Below are positions 28,703 through 38,099 of a DNA stretch of 64,000 nucleotides, piece by piece. Within the stretch, counting starts at the first letter, position 1, and every line of letters begins with the position of its first letter. A program made the position numbers and the translations under genes. Below the pieces are notes generated by a model. That model had not been told where the DNA came from. It did no database searches and saw only the letters and a program-made list of their open reading frames with translations. Source of the stretch: Edaphobacter sp. 12200R-103 (lineage in GTDB: Bacteria; Acidobacteriota; Terriglobia; Terriglobales; Acidobacteriaceae); contig NZ_CP048114.1 in assembly GCF_010093025.1 (NCBI RefSeq), forward strand, positions 1,550,001 to 1,614,000. The letters are read 5' to 3'.

Positions 28703-31700
28703 ATGAAGCGTCTATTCATGGTCTTCACGTTTCTTTTACTTGTTTCATCCGCCGGGCTGATGTTGGCCCAATCTATGGATCGACAGCAGATTACCGGAAC
28801 GGTCACCGATCCAACCGGAGCTGCCGTCCCCGATGCGGATATCGTCGTTACCAACGAAGCCACCGGAGCGAGCCGTACCGTAAAGTCCAATGCCGATGGC
28901 AATTTCACTGTCCTCAACATTCCGGTCGGCGTTTACTCCATTACGACGACCATGAACGGCTTCAAGAAGTCGGTGCTGGCAGGAGTGAACGTCGACATCG
29001 GCGGTAAGCCCGATGTTCCCGTACAACTTGCGGTCGGTCAGGCCACCGAATCTGTTGAGGTGCAAGCCGGCATCGTTCCTATCCAAACCACGAGTGCTGA
29101 GATCGGCGGCGTCATTACGAGCACCGAAGCCACCCAGATCCAGTTAAACGGGCGCAACTATATCCAGCTCCTGACCCTGCAGCCTGGCGTATCGCAAACG
29201 ATCGCGGGCGGTTTCGCCCTCTTCGGGACTTACGGTGTGAGCGGCAGCTCTCAGTCGGTCAACGGTATCCGCACCGATTCCGCGAACTATTTCATCGATG
29301 GTGTCGACAACAAGGATAACGGCGGCGGCGGCAATAACTTCGTCAACATCTCGCCGGACTCGCTGCAGCAGTTCCGTAACGTCGCCTCCAGCTACGATGC
29401 CAGCTACGGCGGCACCTCCGGTGCGACTGTTTCGGTCGCTATCAAGAGCGGAGGGCGCGACTTCCACGGCAACGTATACGAATACATCCGCAACGATGCG
29501 ATTCAGGCCTATCCCTTCCGCGCCATCAGCTCTTACAGCCAGAAGCCCATCAAGGCTCCCCTGCGCTACAACGACTTTGGCTACACCATCGGCGGTCCCG
29601 TCTGGATTCCCGGCGTCTTCAACCAGAACCGCGACAAACTCTTTTTCTTTGCAGCTCAGGAGTTCAAGCGCCTGCGTACTTCAACCGTAACCAATGTGAC
29701 GGTCCCAACGCCGCAAGCCATTGCAGATGCCATTGCTACTGGACCATCCACCGCAACTGGTCGCGCCCTGGCCTCATCCGTACTGCAGGATCCCAGCGGA
29801 AATTACCGTTATCTAAGCCTGGGGAACAACAATCAGTCGGAGTATCTGGTCAAGGTCGATTACAACCTCAACGAGAAAAACACGATCAGCGGGCACTTCG
29901 TTCATGACAACGTGCTCAACGTAGGCAATCCGACCAACTTTGTCATCTATGACCGAACTATCCCCGGCCTTACGAGCTCTGTGTCCTGGACCCACACCTT
30001 CGATGCGAAGACCGTAAACACGGCCGTGGCCTCTTACTCGGGAAACATCATCAATGAGGGCGGAAACATTCGGGCGAATCCACAGTTCGGCAACAGGTCC
30101 ATCAACCGTTCTGACTATGGCATGACGTATGCAACCCTGTACAACGCGTCTGCCATCATCCCACAGATCACAATCTCCGGCTATGGCAATCCCGGCGTGT
30201 CACCGAGACAGTTCGACAACTACCAGCGCATCTACGCCATGAAAGATGATTTCTCCCGCGTACTGGGCAATCACACACTGAAGGTCGGGGCCTACTTCTG
30301 GCGCGCCCGTAAGAACCAGACCGCGCCACCACAGCTGAATGGAGCTTTTACTTTTGCGAACCTGGCTGGTCTTGTATCCGGCAACTTCACACAGTACACC
30401 GAAGGCAGCAACATCCCACAGATTCAAGCTCGCTTCACGCAGTTCGAGACCTACGTGCAAGACGATTGGACCGTGAATCGCCGGCTTACCCTGAACCTGG
30501 GACTGCGCTGGCAGTACATGCCGCCGATCTACAGCTGGCCGAACAACACCGCCTTCTTCGATCCCAACTCCTATGATCCGGCGCAGGCTGCGACCGTTAG
30601 CCCGACAACCGGTGTCATCACCTCCAATCCTTCTCCGTACAATGGCCTGGTTTTGCCTGGTACCGGTTTCTCGGAGAAGGCCAAGCAAGTCGTCGCACCT
30701 TCGGTTTACAACAACCCGCAGGTGCAGGCGCTGTTTCATAATCTGCCCTCCGGTATCGTCAACACCGTCTACAACACCTTTGCGCCACGCGTTGGGTTTG
30801 CCTATGACGTAACCGGCAGGCAAGAGACTGTTCTGCATGGCGGCTACGGCATCTCCTACGAGCGTGTTGAAGGGAATTACATCTACGGCGCTTCTTCACA
30901 ACTGCCCTTCACCGCAGTTGCCAGCCTCGCCAGCGCCGGCAATGCCGATAACCTGGGCAGCATCGGCCTCAGTGCAACTCCGACGAATATTGGCAATTCT
31001 GCGGCACGCAATCTTGCGCCCCCGCGGATTCACAGCTATAGCCTGGGCATACAACAGAAACTGCTCAACAACACCTCCCTTGAGATTAACTATGTAGGCT
31101 CGAATTCGTCGAATCTTACTTATCGTAAGAACCTCAACCAGGCTCCCGCCGGCACCGAACAAGCCAATCCAACGATCAAGCAGCGCAACGCACTCCGTCC
31201 TTACAAGGGCTATGGCGAAATCTACCAGTACACCAACGGCGGAGAGGCTAATTACAACTCGATGCAAGTGCGCCTGCAGTCCCGCTTCGGTAGCAGCGGT
31301 ATTGCTACGGTCTCCTGGACCTGGTCCAGTGCTCTGACCAACGGTTCCAGCTTCGATTACCAGCCGCAGGACAGCACCAACCTTCACGCCGATTACGGTC
31401 CGGCCAACTACAACCAGCCAAAGATATTTGTTGCGAGCTATGTCTATCCCATTCCGTTCTGGCAGCATGAGCACGAGTGGTATAAACAGGCACTCGGCGG
31501 CTGGCAGCTCTCGGGCATTACCCGTATCGCGAGCGGCCTGCCCATTAACGTTATTCAACCCTCCGGCCTGTCGGTAGCAGGCAATCTGGTTACGACCTCC
31601 AGCGTTGCACAGCGGCCGAATCTGGTTGGCGATCCTTATTCGCACACCGGCGACGGCAAGCAGTACCTGAATCCCGCTGCCTTTCAGGCGCCGGCTCCCG

Positions 31701-32014
31701 GAACCTACGGCAATCTGGGCTATGATGCCCTCAAAGGACCGCTGTTCGACAACTGGGACGTAGCGCTGCAGAAGAATATTGCGATTCACGAACAGATTGG
31801 AATGGAGTTCCGCGCTGAGATGTTCAACGCTCCGAACCATCTGTCGCCCTTTCAGATTGGCGGTTCGACCAGTCCTGCTCTGGGCGCTCAGCAGCCGGAC
31901 GGATCGTATCAGCCGAACTTCAGCTCGGCCGGTAAATTCCAGAATGCCTTCGGTCAGGTAACCAGCGCTACCGATCCACGCACGATGGAGTTCGTACTCC
32001 GAGTGCATTTCTAA
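28703..32014 (+). CDS. Oar-like TonB-dependent receptor with carboxypeptidase-regulatory-like domain (2)
   Basis: AGGAGG (28692-28697), 5 nt before the ATG at 28703, fixes the start over an ATG 132 bases upstream. The 1103-residue product has a signal peptide (MKRLFMVFTFLLLVSSAGLML, cut near AQS), a regulatory-like beta-sandwich (TGTVTDPTGAAVPDADIVV) at about 30-110, a plug containing the family stretch NYFIDGVDNKDNGGGG, and a long barrel ending in MEFVLRVHF. The organisation is as in receptor 1, but the two proteins are not close copies. It has its own promoter. Substrate unknown; a carbohydrate ligand is inferred from context. Confidence 0.93.
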   Translation: MKRLFMVFTFLLLVSSAGLMLAQSMDRQQITGTVTDPTGAAVPDADIVVTNEATGASRTVKSNADGNFTVLNIPVGVYSITTTMNGFKKSVLAGVNVDIGGKPDVPVQLAVGQATESVEVQAGIVPIQTTSAEIGGVITSTEATQIQLNGRNYIQLLTLQPGVSQTIAGGFALFGTYGVSGSSQSVNGIRTDSANYFIDGVDNKDNGGGGNNFVNISPDSLQQFRNVASSYDASYGGTSGATVSVAIKSGGRDFHGNVYEYIRNDAIQAYPFRAISSYSQKPIKAPLRYNDFGYTIGGPVWIPGVFNQNRDKLFFFAAQEFKRLRTSTVTNVTVPTPQAIADAIATGPSTATGRALASSVLQDPSGNYRYLSLGNNNQSEYLVKVDYNLNEKNTISGHFVHDNVLNVGNPTNFVIYDRTIPGLTSSVSWTHTFDAKTVNTAVASYSGNIINEGGNIRANPQFGNRSINRSDYGMTYATLYNASAIIPQITISGYGNPGVSPRQFDNYQRIYAMKDDFSRVLGNHTLKVGAYFWRARKNQTAPPQLNGAFTFANLAGLVSGNFTQYTEGSNIPQIQARFTQFETYVQDDWTVNRRLTLNLGLRWQYMPPIYSWPNNTAFFDPNSYDPAQAATVSPTTGVITSNPSPYNGLVLPGTGFSEKAKQVVAPSVYNNPQVQALFHNLPSGIVNTVYNTFAPRVGFAYDVTGRQETVLHGGYGISYERVEGNYIYGASSQLPFTAVASLASAGNADNLGSIGLSATPTNIGNSAARNLAPPRIHSYSLGIQQKLLNNTSLEINYVGSNSSNLTYRKNLNQAPAGTEQANPTIKQRNALRPYKGYGEIYQYTNGGEANYNSMQVRLQSRFGSSGIATVSWTWSSALTNGSSFDYQPQDSTNLHADYGPANYNQPKIFVASYVYPIPFWQHEHEWYKQALGGWQLSGITRIASGLPINVIQPSGLSVAGNLVTTSSVAQRPNLVGDPYSHTGDGKQYLNPAAFQAPAPGTYGNLGYDALKGPLFDNWDVALQKNIAIHEQIGMEFRAEMFNAPNHLSPFQIGGSTSPALGAQQPDGSYQPNFSSAGKFQNAFGQVTSATDPRTMEFVLRVHF

Positions 32015-32032
32015 CCGCCGTCAAAGCAGCGA

Positions 32033-32068
32033 GAGAAAGGGCCCGGAGAATATCCCGGGCCCTTTCTC
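32033..32068. terminator. Bidirectional terminator between receptor 2 and eda
   Basis: A perfect 14-bp stem, GAGAAAGGGCCCGG (32033-32046) with CCGGGCCCTTTCTC (32055-32068), an 8-base loop and T/A-rich flanks. The genes on either side converge on it. Confidence 0.9.
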
Positions 32069-32109
32069 ATTTGCATAAAACTTTTTGTCGATTCGAATAG
32101 AACTCAGGG

Positions 32110-32763
32110 CTACTTCTTCCCTGCCTGAAATTCCCTGACGATCGCCATATACTTCTTTGCGCTCTCGGTCACGATCTCGGGCTTGCCCTCGGCCATCGCC
32201 TTGGTGTTCACCAGGTCGGCACCGACGCCGAGCGCAAAGGCTCCGGCATCGAGGAAGCTCTTTGCCGTTTCCAGCGAGACGCCGCCGGTCGGGATCATCT
32301 CCACCTGGGGCAATGGAGCCTTCAGCGAACTGAGGTACTTCGCTCCGCCCATCGCGCTGGCCGGGAAGATCTTCACCACGTCGGCGCCAGCCTCCCAGGC
32401 CGTGATCACCTCGGTCGGAGTAAGGGCGCCCGGAAGCGCAGCGATGGAGTAGCGATGGCACATCTCGATGGTCTTGATGTTCAGCGCCGGGCTGACGACA
32501 AACTTTGCGCCCTCGAGGATGCAGGCCCGAGCTGTCTCGGCGTCGAGCACCGTGCCTGCGCCGATCAGCAGGTCGGGACGCTGCTCCGCCAGCTTGCGCA
32601 TCACCTGGATCGCGCCGGGAACGGTCATCGTGACTTCCATTGCCGTAACGCCGCCAGCGGCAATTGCCTCTACCAGCGCCAGCGCCTTGTCGACTGACTC
32701 GGCCCGAAGCACCGGAACCAGTCCAATCTGTTTCAATGAAGCCAATACAGCGGCTTTCGTCAT
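32110..32763 (-). CDS. eda: KDPG aldolase (2-keto-3-deoxy-6-phosphogluconate aldolase)
   Basis: A 217-residue TIM barrel with the Schiff-base lysine Lys131 (GADVVKIFPAS), the general-acid Glu43 (TAMEVTMT), the phosphate-binding GGV at IPTGGVS and the GAGTVLD loop. It splits KDPG into pyruvate and glyceraldehyde 3-phosphate in the cytoplasm. It is the last gene of kduI-kdgK-eda; a 79-base gap carrying a strong hairpin separates it from kdgK. Confidence 0.97.
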   Translation of the reverse strand: MTKAAVLASLKQIGLVPVLRAESVDKALALVEAIAAGGVTAMEVTMTVPGAIQVMRKLAEQRPDLLIGAGTVLDAETARACILEGAKFVVSPALNIKTIEMCHRYSIAALPGALTPTEVITAWEAGADVVKIFPASAMGGAKYLSSLKAPLPQVEMIPTGGVSLETAKSFLDAGAFALGVGADLVNTKAMAEGKPEIVTESAKKYMAIVREFQAGKK

Positions 32764-32794
32764 GGGAATTACTCTCTTTCCTGAAGTGTCTGAA

Positions 32795-32822
32795 GCCCGG
32801 CTGAGATCTCGCTCAGCCGGGC
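32795..32822 (-). promoter_or_regulatory. Intercistronic hairpin between kdgK and eda
   Basis: A perfect 11-bp stem, GCCCGGCTGAG with CTCAGCCGGGC, around a 6-base loop. No T-run follows on the transcribed strand, so it is better read as an mRNA-processing or stability element, or partial attenuator, than a full terminator. Confidence 0.65.
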
Positions 32823-32842
32823 CTGTATTGATAAGATTCTGC

Positions 32843-33952
32843 CTACCGCTGAACGCGAGCGCCGCCGCCCTTCATCACGCGCTGCACCTCGTCGAAGGTT
32901 GCCATCGTCGTGTCGCCGGGGGTCGTCATCGCCAGCGCGCCATGAGCACAGCCACAGTTGACCGCCCAGTCAGCGCCCTTCTCGTTGAGGAAGCCGTAGA
33001 TCAGGCCCGAGGCGAAGGAGTCGCCGCCGCCGACGCGATCGAAGATCTCGAGATCAGGCATCGGACGAGCCTCGTGGAACTGGCCCTCGTAGTAGCAGAC
33101 CGCGCCCCAGTCGTTGACGCTCGCCGTCTTCGCATGACGCAGCGTGGTCGCAACGGCCTTGAAGTTTGGGTAGGTCGCGACGGCTTTCTCGATCATCTTG
33201 CGGAAGTTGGCCGAATCCAGTTCGCCCAGGTCGTCGCCCACGCCTTCGATCTCGAAGCCGAGCGCTGCGGTGAAGTCCTCTTCATTGCCGATCATGACAT
33301 CGACGTACTGTGCAAGATCGCGATTGACCTCGGTCGCCTTCGCCTTGCCGCCGATCGATTTCCAGAGAGAGTCGCGGTAGTTGAGGTCATAGCTGGTGAT
33401 GACGCCATGCTTGCGGGCAGCCACCAGGGCCTCTTTGCAGACCTCAGGCGTCGTCTCACTCAGAGCGCAGAAGATACCGCCGGTGTGGAACCAGCGAGCG
33501 CCTTCCTTGCCGAAGATCTCGTCCCAGTCGATCTGACCCGGCTTGAGTTGCGAGACTGCGGTGTTGCCGCGGTCGGAGCAGCCCAACGCTGCGCGCACAC
33601 CAAATCCGCGCTCCGTAAAGTTCAAACCGTTGCGAACCGTGCGGCCGACGCCGTCATACTTGACCCATTTCACGTGGCTCTGGTCCACGCCGCCCTGGTT
33701 CATGAGGTCCTCGACGAGGCGACCGACCGGATTGTCGGCGAGCGCGGTCACGATGGCCGTCTTCAGGCCGAAGCAGCGGCGAAGGCCGCGAGCAACGTTG
33801 TATTCGCCACCGCCTTCCCACACCTGAAACTGTCGCGTCGTCGCGACACGAACGTCGCCCGGATCGAGACGAAGCATCACTTCGCCCAGGCTGACCAGAT
33901 CCCACTTGCTCTCTTCTTTTTTACGAATCTTTAGACTTGTCGACTCACTCAT
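32843..33952 (-). CDS. kdgK: 2-keto-3-deoxygluconate kinase (PfkB family)
   Basis: A 369-residue ribokinase-fold sugar kinase. The N-terminal GEVMLRLDPGD and sugar-binding GGGEYNVARGL, and the C-terminal catalytic motif DRVGGGDSFASGLIYG with the general-base Asp, are all present. It phosphorylates KDG at O6 for eda downstream. The protein is somewhat longer than the E. coli enzyme (about 309 residues) because of a mid-protein insertion. It begins 6 bases after kduI. Confidence 0.95.
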   Translation of the reverse strand: MSESTSLKIRKKEESKWDLVSLGEVMLRLDPGDVRVATTRQFQVWEGGGEYNVARGLRRCFGLKTAIVTALADNPVGRLVEDLMNQGGVDQSHVKWVKYDGVGRTVRNGLNFTERGFGVRAALGCSDRGNTAVSQLKPGQIDWDEIFGKEGARWFHTGGIFCALSETTPEVCKEALVAARKHGVITSYDLNYRDSLWKSIGGKAKATEVNRDLAQYVDVMIGNEEDFTAALGFEIEGVGDDLGELDSANFRKMIEKAVATYPNFKAVATTLRHAKTASVNDWGAVCYYEGQFHEARPMPDLEIFDRVGGGDSFASGLIYGFLNEKGADWAVNCGCAHGALAMTTPGDTTMATFDEVQRVMKGGGARVQR

Positions 33953-33958
33953 TGTTTT

Positions 33959-34789
33959 CTATCGAAGCTCCGCGATGGCAACGCCATCCATATCGTCATA
34001 CGCCTGGTTTTCTCCGCCCATACCCCAGCAGAATGTGTAGTGCTTCGTGCCGACACCGGCGTGGATGGACCAACCGGGCGACACAACAACCTCTTTATCT
34101 TTCATCACCAGGTGGCTGGTCGCGTCCGGCGGCCCCATCAGGTGAAGCACACGATGCGCGGGATCCACGTCGAAGTAGAAATAAACTTCGCTGCGCCGCA
34201 TGTGCGTGTGCGGTGGCATCGTGTTCCAGTTACTTCCCGGCTCGAGCATGGTGAAGCCCATCACCAGCTGGCAGCTCCGGATGCCTTCCTTGTAGATCGC
34301 CTTGTAGATCTTGCGCTTATTGCAGGTCTCGACCGAACCAAGCTCCACCGGCTTAATGTCTTTAAACTTCACCATCGCGGTCGGATACTGTGCATGCGCG
34401 GGATAGCTGAGCAGGTAGAACTCGGCGGGTTTAGCCGGGTCTTTGCTCGCAAAGCTGACGTTCCTCGAGCAGCGGCCAACATAGAGGCAGTCGAGCTTGT
34501 CCATCTCGAAGGTTTTGCCATCGACGGTAACGGTTCCGGAGCCTCCGACGTTCAGGACCCCAAGCTCACGCCGCTCGAGGAAGAATTCGGCTCGCAGCTC
34601 CGGCTCGGTCTCAAGCTTGAGGGGCGAGACGGTCGGGACGGCCGACCCGATCACCGTGCGATCCAGATCCACGTAAGCGAACTCGATCTCACCGGGTTGG
34701 AAGAAGTCTTCCAGAAGAAACGTCTCGCGCAGCTCTTCCGTGTTCATCAGCCCGTAGCGGACCGAATCTGCCATCTGATACAGCCTCAT
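33959..34789 (-). CDS. kduI: 5-keto-4-deoxyuronate isomerase KduI
   Basis: AGGAG lies just before the ATG at 34789, which gives 276 residues, the family length; the frame extends further upstream without support. The metal site is visible: His194 and His196 (PPHTHMRRSE), Glu201, and His243 (GWSIHAGVG). The enzyme isomerises 5-keto-4-deoxyuronate, the product of unsaturated uronate from pectin, glucuronan or hyaluronan, to 2,5-diketo-3-deoxygluconate. First gene of the kduI-kdgK-eda run and divergent from kduD. Confidence 0.97.
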   Translation of the reverse strand: MRLYQMADSVRYGLMNTEELRETFLLEDFFQPGEIEFAYVDLDRTVIGSAVPTVSPLKLETEPELRAEFFLERRELGVLNVGGSGTVTVDGKTFEMDKLDCLYVGRCSRNVSFASKDPAKPAEFYLLSYPAHAQYPTAMVKFKDIKPVELGSVETCNKRKIYKAIYKEGIRSCQLVMGFTMLEPGSNWNTMPPHTHMRRSEVYFYFDVDPAHRVLHLMGPPDATSHLVMKDKEVVVSPGWSIHAGVGTKHYTFCWGMGGENQAYDDMDGVAIAELR

Positions 34790-35104
34790 CGCATTCTCCT
34801 CAAGGTGCAGCAATTCTCTGCAAAAGCTTCTCTCAGGGGCATAAGACAAGAATATCGTCCCTGTTCGAGCAGGACCTAAGCCATATGCCCTAAAGCGCGT
34901 GCAGCCGGGCCAGGAAAAGCTCGTCATTTCCGGTCCCATCGAAGGCGCCGCTTCGGCGCGGAGATAACCTTCTCACGATACGAGACGGGATTCCGGACCG
35001 TCAATCAATCGCCAATAACCGCACGGGTAGTTTGAACCGCGGATGAACAGCCCATCGACAGGAAATTTGCTGCACAGACGAAGCGGCCTTTAAAGTGACG
35101 ATGT
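34790..35104. other. Divergent promoter region between kduI and kduD
   Basis: This 315-base gap must hold the promoters of both uronate operons. I see one perfect short hairpin, GCGCCG-CTT-CGGCGC (34945-34959), but no recognisable KdgR-type palindrome and no convincing -35/-10 pair. No gene is supported. Confidence 0.5.
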
Positions 35105-35866
35105 ATGCAAAACATCTTCGATCTCTTCCGCCTCGACCAGAAAGTTGCCCTCGTGACCGGCGCCGCCACCGGTATTGGAGCCTCCATCGCTGAAGCACTT
35201 GCCCAGGCAGGCGCCACCGTCGCAGTTCATGGGAATCGCCGTCCCGCGACCGAGACGGCAGAGGCGATCGGCGAGCAAGCTGCGGCATTTCAGGCGGACC
35301 TCTCCTCAACAGCAGGAGCGGAACAGTTGTTTGCCGAGGTAAAGGAGCGCTTCGGCAGGATCGATATTCTGATCAACAATGCCGGGACCATCATCCGCCA
35401 TAATGCAATCGAATATCCGTTGGATGACTGGCAAACGGTCCTGCAGGTCAACCTGACGAGCGTCTTTCAGCTCTCGCAGCTTGCCGGACGCGACATGATC
35501 GCCCGTAACACTCCGGGCAAGATCGTCAACATCGCTTCCCTGCTGAGCTTCCAGGGCGGCATCCGGGTTCCCGCGTACGCGGCCAGCAAGGGCGGCGTTG
35601 CCCAGCTTACCAAGGCACTGGCCAACGAATGGGCACCGAAGGGAATCCAAGTCAATGCGATTGCACCGGGCTACATTTCAACCACGAATACGGAACCTCT
35701 CCAGGCGGACGAGACGCGCAACCGCCAGATTCTGGAGCGGATTCCGGCAGGACGCTGGGGGCAGCCGCTGGATATTGCCGGGGCCGCGCTTTATTTGAGC
35801 TGCTCCGCTAGCGACTATGTAACGGGCACGGTGCTGACAGTCGACGGCGGTTGGATGGGGCGCTGA
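35105..35866 (+). CDS. kduD: 2-dehydro-3-deoxy-D-gluconate 5-dehydrogenase KduD
   Basis: A 253-residue classical SDR. It shows the cofactor motif TGAATGIG (18-25), NNAG (91-94), catalytic Ser145 (VNIASLLSFQGG), Tyr158 and Lys162 (YAASKGG), and the C-terminal DGGWMGR typical of KduD. It reduces 2,5-diketo-3-deoxygluconate to KDG, closing the gap between KduI and KdgK. The start at 35105 has no strong ribosome site but matches family N-termini. A 31-base gap separates it from the small protein downstream. Confidence 0.95.
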   Translation: MQNIFDLFRLDQKVALVTGAATGIGASIAEALAQAGATVAVHGNRRPATETAEAIGEQAAAFQADLSSTAGAEQLFAEVKERFGRIDILINNAGTIIRHNAIEYPLDDWQTVLQVNLTSVFQLSQLAGRDMIARNTPGKIVNIASLLSFQGGIRVPAYAASKGGVAQLTKALANEWAPKGIQVNAIAPGYISTTNTEPLQADETRNRQILERIPAGRWGQPLDIAGAALYLSCSASDYVTGTVLTVDGGWMGR

Positions 35867-35897
35867 TTTGAGTCGCCCCTCGAAAGGAGCACCATAA

Positions 35898-36089
35898 ATG
35901 ACATTCTCTAACCAAGCGCGCATCGTCGAACTGCACAAACAGGCAGCGCATGCTCATATGACCGCCGCGGCCTCACATGATAAATCTGACCATCTTACGG
36001 CCCACGAGCTTTCGCAGAAGGCGCACGAACTCTCGATGGAGGCGCTCCGCCTGGCTAAAGAACAGGCGAAGCAGGCCCGAGAATCCTGA
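35898..36089 (+). CDS. Small helical protein of unknown function
   Basis: 63 residues behind a good ribosome site (AAAGGAG, 8 nt from ATG). The sequence is nearly all helix-forming, with many Ala, His, Glu and Lys residues and repeated HELS(Q/M)EA-like heptad-spaced segments (HELSQKAHELSMEALRLAKE), suggesting an amphipathic or coiled helix. No transmembrane segment or cysteine. It follows kduD on the same strand and may be cotranscribed. Confidence 0.7.
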   Translation: MTFSNQARIVELHKQAAHAHMTAAASHDKSDHLTAHELSQKAHELSMEALRLAKEQAKQARES

Positions 36090-36100
36090 ATGGACCTCGC

Positions 36101-37180
36101 TTAATCGATTGCCGGAAGCTCGGTACCTCCATGCTCGCTTGAGAGGTAGGCGGCTTCGACGGTTCGCATAGTGTCGATTGCATCTTCGACGCTGGTCGGC
36201 AGTGTATCGGCGTCGCCCTGCACATAGGCCTGCAGTGAGCCCATCGATCCCATGAAGGCGTCGGGGAACCAGTTGCCGCTGATCGGCGCATCTTTCCACC
36301 CGGTGCCGTCGCGCAGGATGTACTGCAGGTTGTCGGGCAGGCCAGCGGGATAGTTCAGGTTGACCCCCATCTGTGCCCGCATCGCACCTGTCATTCCCTC
36401 CCACTGCACGAAGCTTCGCTGCATATGCGGGTCGAAGTCGTGGCTATGGTTGGTCGCGACGAAGGCACGCTTGTCCTCGCCGTAATCCAGGATAATGACG
36501 CTCTTGGTCGCGGCCAGAGCGGGCGTCTGCGGGCTCTTCACCGTCTTTGCATAGACGCGGCGCGGATTCCCGAGCCAGCTTCGGACCAGATCGACGTAGT
36601 GGATGGAGTGGTAAAGGATCTCAAGGCGCGGCGCTGTGCTCAGAAAGCTCCAAAGCTCCCATGGCATGTGGACGCTGACCTTCACTTCCATGTCATGCAT
36701 TTCTCCCAGCGCTCCGGAGGAGGTGATGGCCCGCGCCCCTAGCATATTGGGCGCCCATCGAAGCTGAAAGTTCACCGCCGCGGTCAGCCCTTTGCTGCGA
36801 CAGATGCGAAGGATCTCCGCCGCCTCAGCCAGCGTGTCGCCCATGGGCTTCTGCATCAGAACTGCGCCGCCGTCGGGGAGTTGCGAGAGGATGGACGGGA
36901 GCACCCGGGCAGGTGTAGCGATGTCGAAGATCGCATCTTTGGGAGCAAACCGGATCGCCTCCGCGATAGAGGCGAAGCCGCGTGGGATGTTGAATTCCTT
37001 CGCGAGCGATTCAGCCCTTTCCAGATCGAGATCCACCAGCGTAGCCACAGGAAAGCCAGCCTTGGCATATGCGGGGAGATGCGCGTCGCGCACGATGCCG
37101 CCGGAACCGATCATAATGATGGGACGCGGGGTTCGGGGGCGCGGCGCAGCTGCTGCCCTGACGATCGATTCCAAATCCAT
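36101..37180 (-). CDS. Gfo/Idh/MocA family oxidoreductase
   Basis: Starting at 37180 (AAGAGG 8 nt upstream) gives 359 residues. The Rossmann N-terminus (IIMIGSGGIVRDAHLPAYAKAG) leads to the LMQKPMGDTLAEA stretch carrying the family E/Q-K-P motif, here Gln-Lys-Pro rather than Glu-Lys-Pro. A C-terminal alpha/beta dimer domain follows, with HSIHYVDLVRSWLG. Such enzymes oxidise or reduce sugars or sugar acids with NAD(P). It converges on kduD and its small neighbour, so a role in uronate or related sugar-acid use is likely but not proven. No export signal. Confidence 0.88.
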   Translation of the reverse strand: MDLESIVRAAAAPRPRTPRPIIMIGSGGIVRDAHLPAYAKAGFPVATLVDLDLERAESLAKEFNIPRGFASIAEAIRFAPKDAIFDIATPARVLPSILSQLPDGGAVLMQKPMGDTLAEAAEILRICRSKGLTAAVNFQLRWAPNMLGARAITSSGALGEMHDMEVKVSVHMPWELWSFLSTAPRLEILYHSIHYVDLVRSWLGNPRRVYAKTVKSPQTPALAATKSVIILDYGEDKRAFVATNHSHDFDPHMQRSFVQWEGMTGAMRAQMGVNLNYPAGLPDNLQYILRDGTGWKDAPISGNWFPDAFMGSMGSLQAYVQGDADTLPTSVEDAIDTMRTVEAAYLSSEHGGTELPAID

Positions 37181-37301
37181 CCAGAAGACCTCTTTTACCG
37201 ATTCAAATTCAATTCTATTCCCCAAAGTAATGCCATTGTTGCGCATGGCATCCGAAGACCACCGGTTGCGTGCTGCGATGGCACCTCGTACCCTACCAGA
37301 G

Positions 37302-38060
37302 ATGTCCTCTGCGCTCGAACTCGCCCTGCTCTCCTGCGCTCTGCTGGGCCTTCGTCATGGGTTCGACTACGATCACCTGGCAGCCATTACGGACATCACG
37401 AGCGTGCAGCGGACCTGGCGCGAAGGCATGCGGCTGGGCCTTCTGTATGCGCTGGGGCATGCGTTGACGGTGGCTGTTCTCGGAGCCGCCGTGATCTTCC
37501 TGCACCTCGGGCTTCCGAGAAATATGGATGCCGTTGGCGAGCGCCTGGTCGGCGCTACGCTGATCGTACTTGCGGTTTACGTGCTCATCAGTTTCTTCCG
37601 CCGGCCTTCGCCTGAAGCTCATCGCCACGCTGTTCCTGTCAGCCGCATTGCCCTGCTGGTCTCAGCGGCTCAGTTTGCGGGATGGAAGCTGCGTTCGCTA
37701 CGGAACCCGGATCTGCCGCGGCCTGAACCCTTTCGCTTTCGCTATGACCAAAGCTCGGTTGTGCTGGTCGGCATTGTGCACGGTCTGGGCGCGGAGACGC
37801 CATCGCAGCTTCTTCTCTTTCTGCTGGCAGCAAACCTGGGCGGCACCAGCCGCGGATTTCTCGGATTGTTGTGCTTTATCGCCGGGCTGCTGGTGATGAA
37901 CACCATCATGACGGCGTCCGCATCCGGCATCTTTGCCAGAAGTACCCATCGTCCCAGGCTGCAGATGTTCATTACGTCGCTGACGGCCGCGTACAGCTTT
38001 GTCATCGGCGCGATCTTTCTCTTCGGCATGAGCGATAAACTGCCGGCGCTGGTGCGGTAG
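37302..38060 (+). CDS. Nickel/cobalt transporter-like membrane protein (HX4DH motif)
   Basis: The C-terminal 252 residues of a long open frame form a compact six-helix protein; the part upstream overlaps the divergent oxidoreductase gene and is a shadow. Helix 1 carries His19-x4-Asp24-His25 (LRHGFDYDHLAAI), the nickel-binding signature of NiCoT and UreH/HupE-like carriers, and a second GIVHGLGAETPSQ loop follows in the second half. It heads a gene run containing larE, larC and larB, all of which need nickel delivery, so nickel uptake (not efflux) is the probable role. Alternative starts are 37230, 37245 and 37278. Confidence 0.78.
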   Translation: MSSALELALLSCALLGLRHGFDYDHLAAITDITSVQRTWREGMRLGLLYALGHALTVAVLGAAVIFLHLGLPRNMDAVGERLVGATLIVLAVYVLISFFRRPSPEAHRHAVPVSRIALLVSAAQFAGWKLRSLRNPDLPRPEPFRFRYDQSSVVLVGIVHGLGAETPSQLLLFLLAANLGGTSRGFLGLLCFIAGLLVMNTIMTASASGIFARSTHRPRLQMFITSLTAAYSFVIGAIFLFGMSDKLPALVR

Positions 38061-38099
38061 CAACATCTCTGCCGCCGCGGCATCCACTACACTCGAGCT

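Noticed and set aside
36792..37301. Upstream extension of the nickel transporter frame
   Set aside because: Overlaps the divergent oxidoreductase on the opposite strand and has low-complexity shadow sequence; membrane protein starts near 37302.
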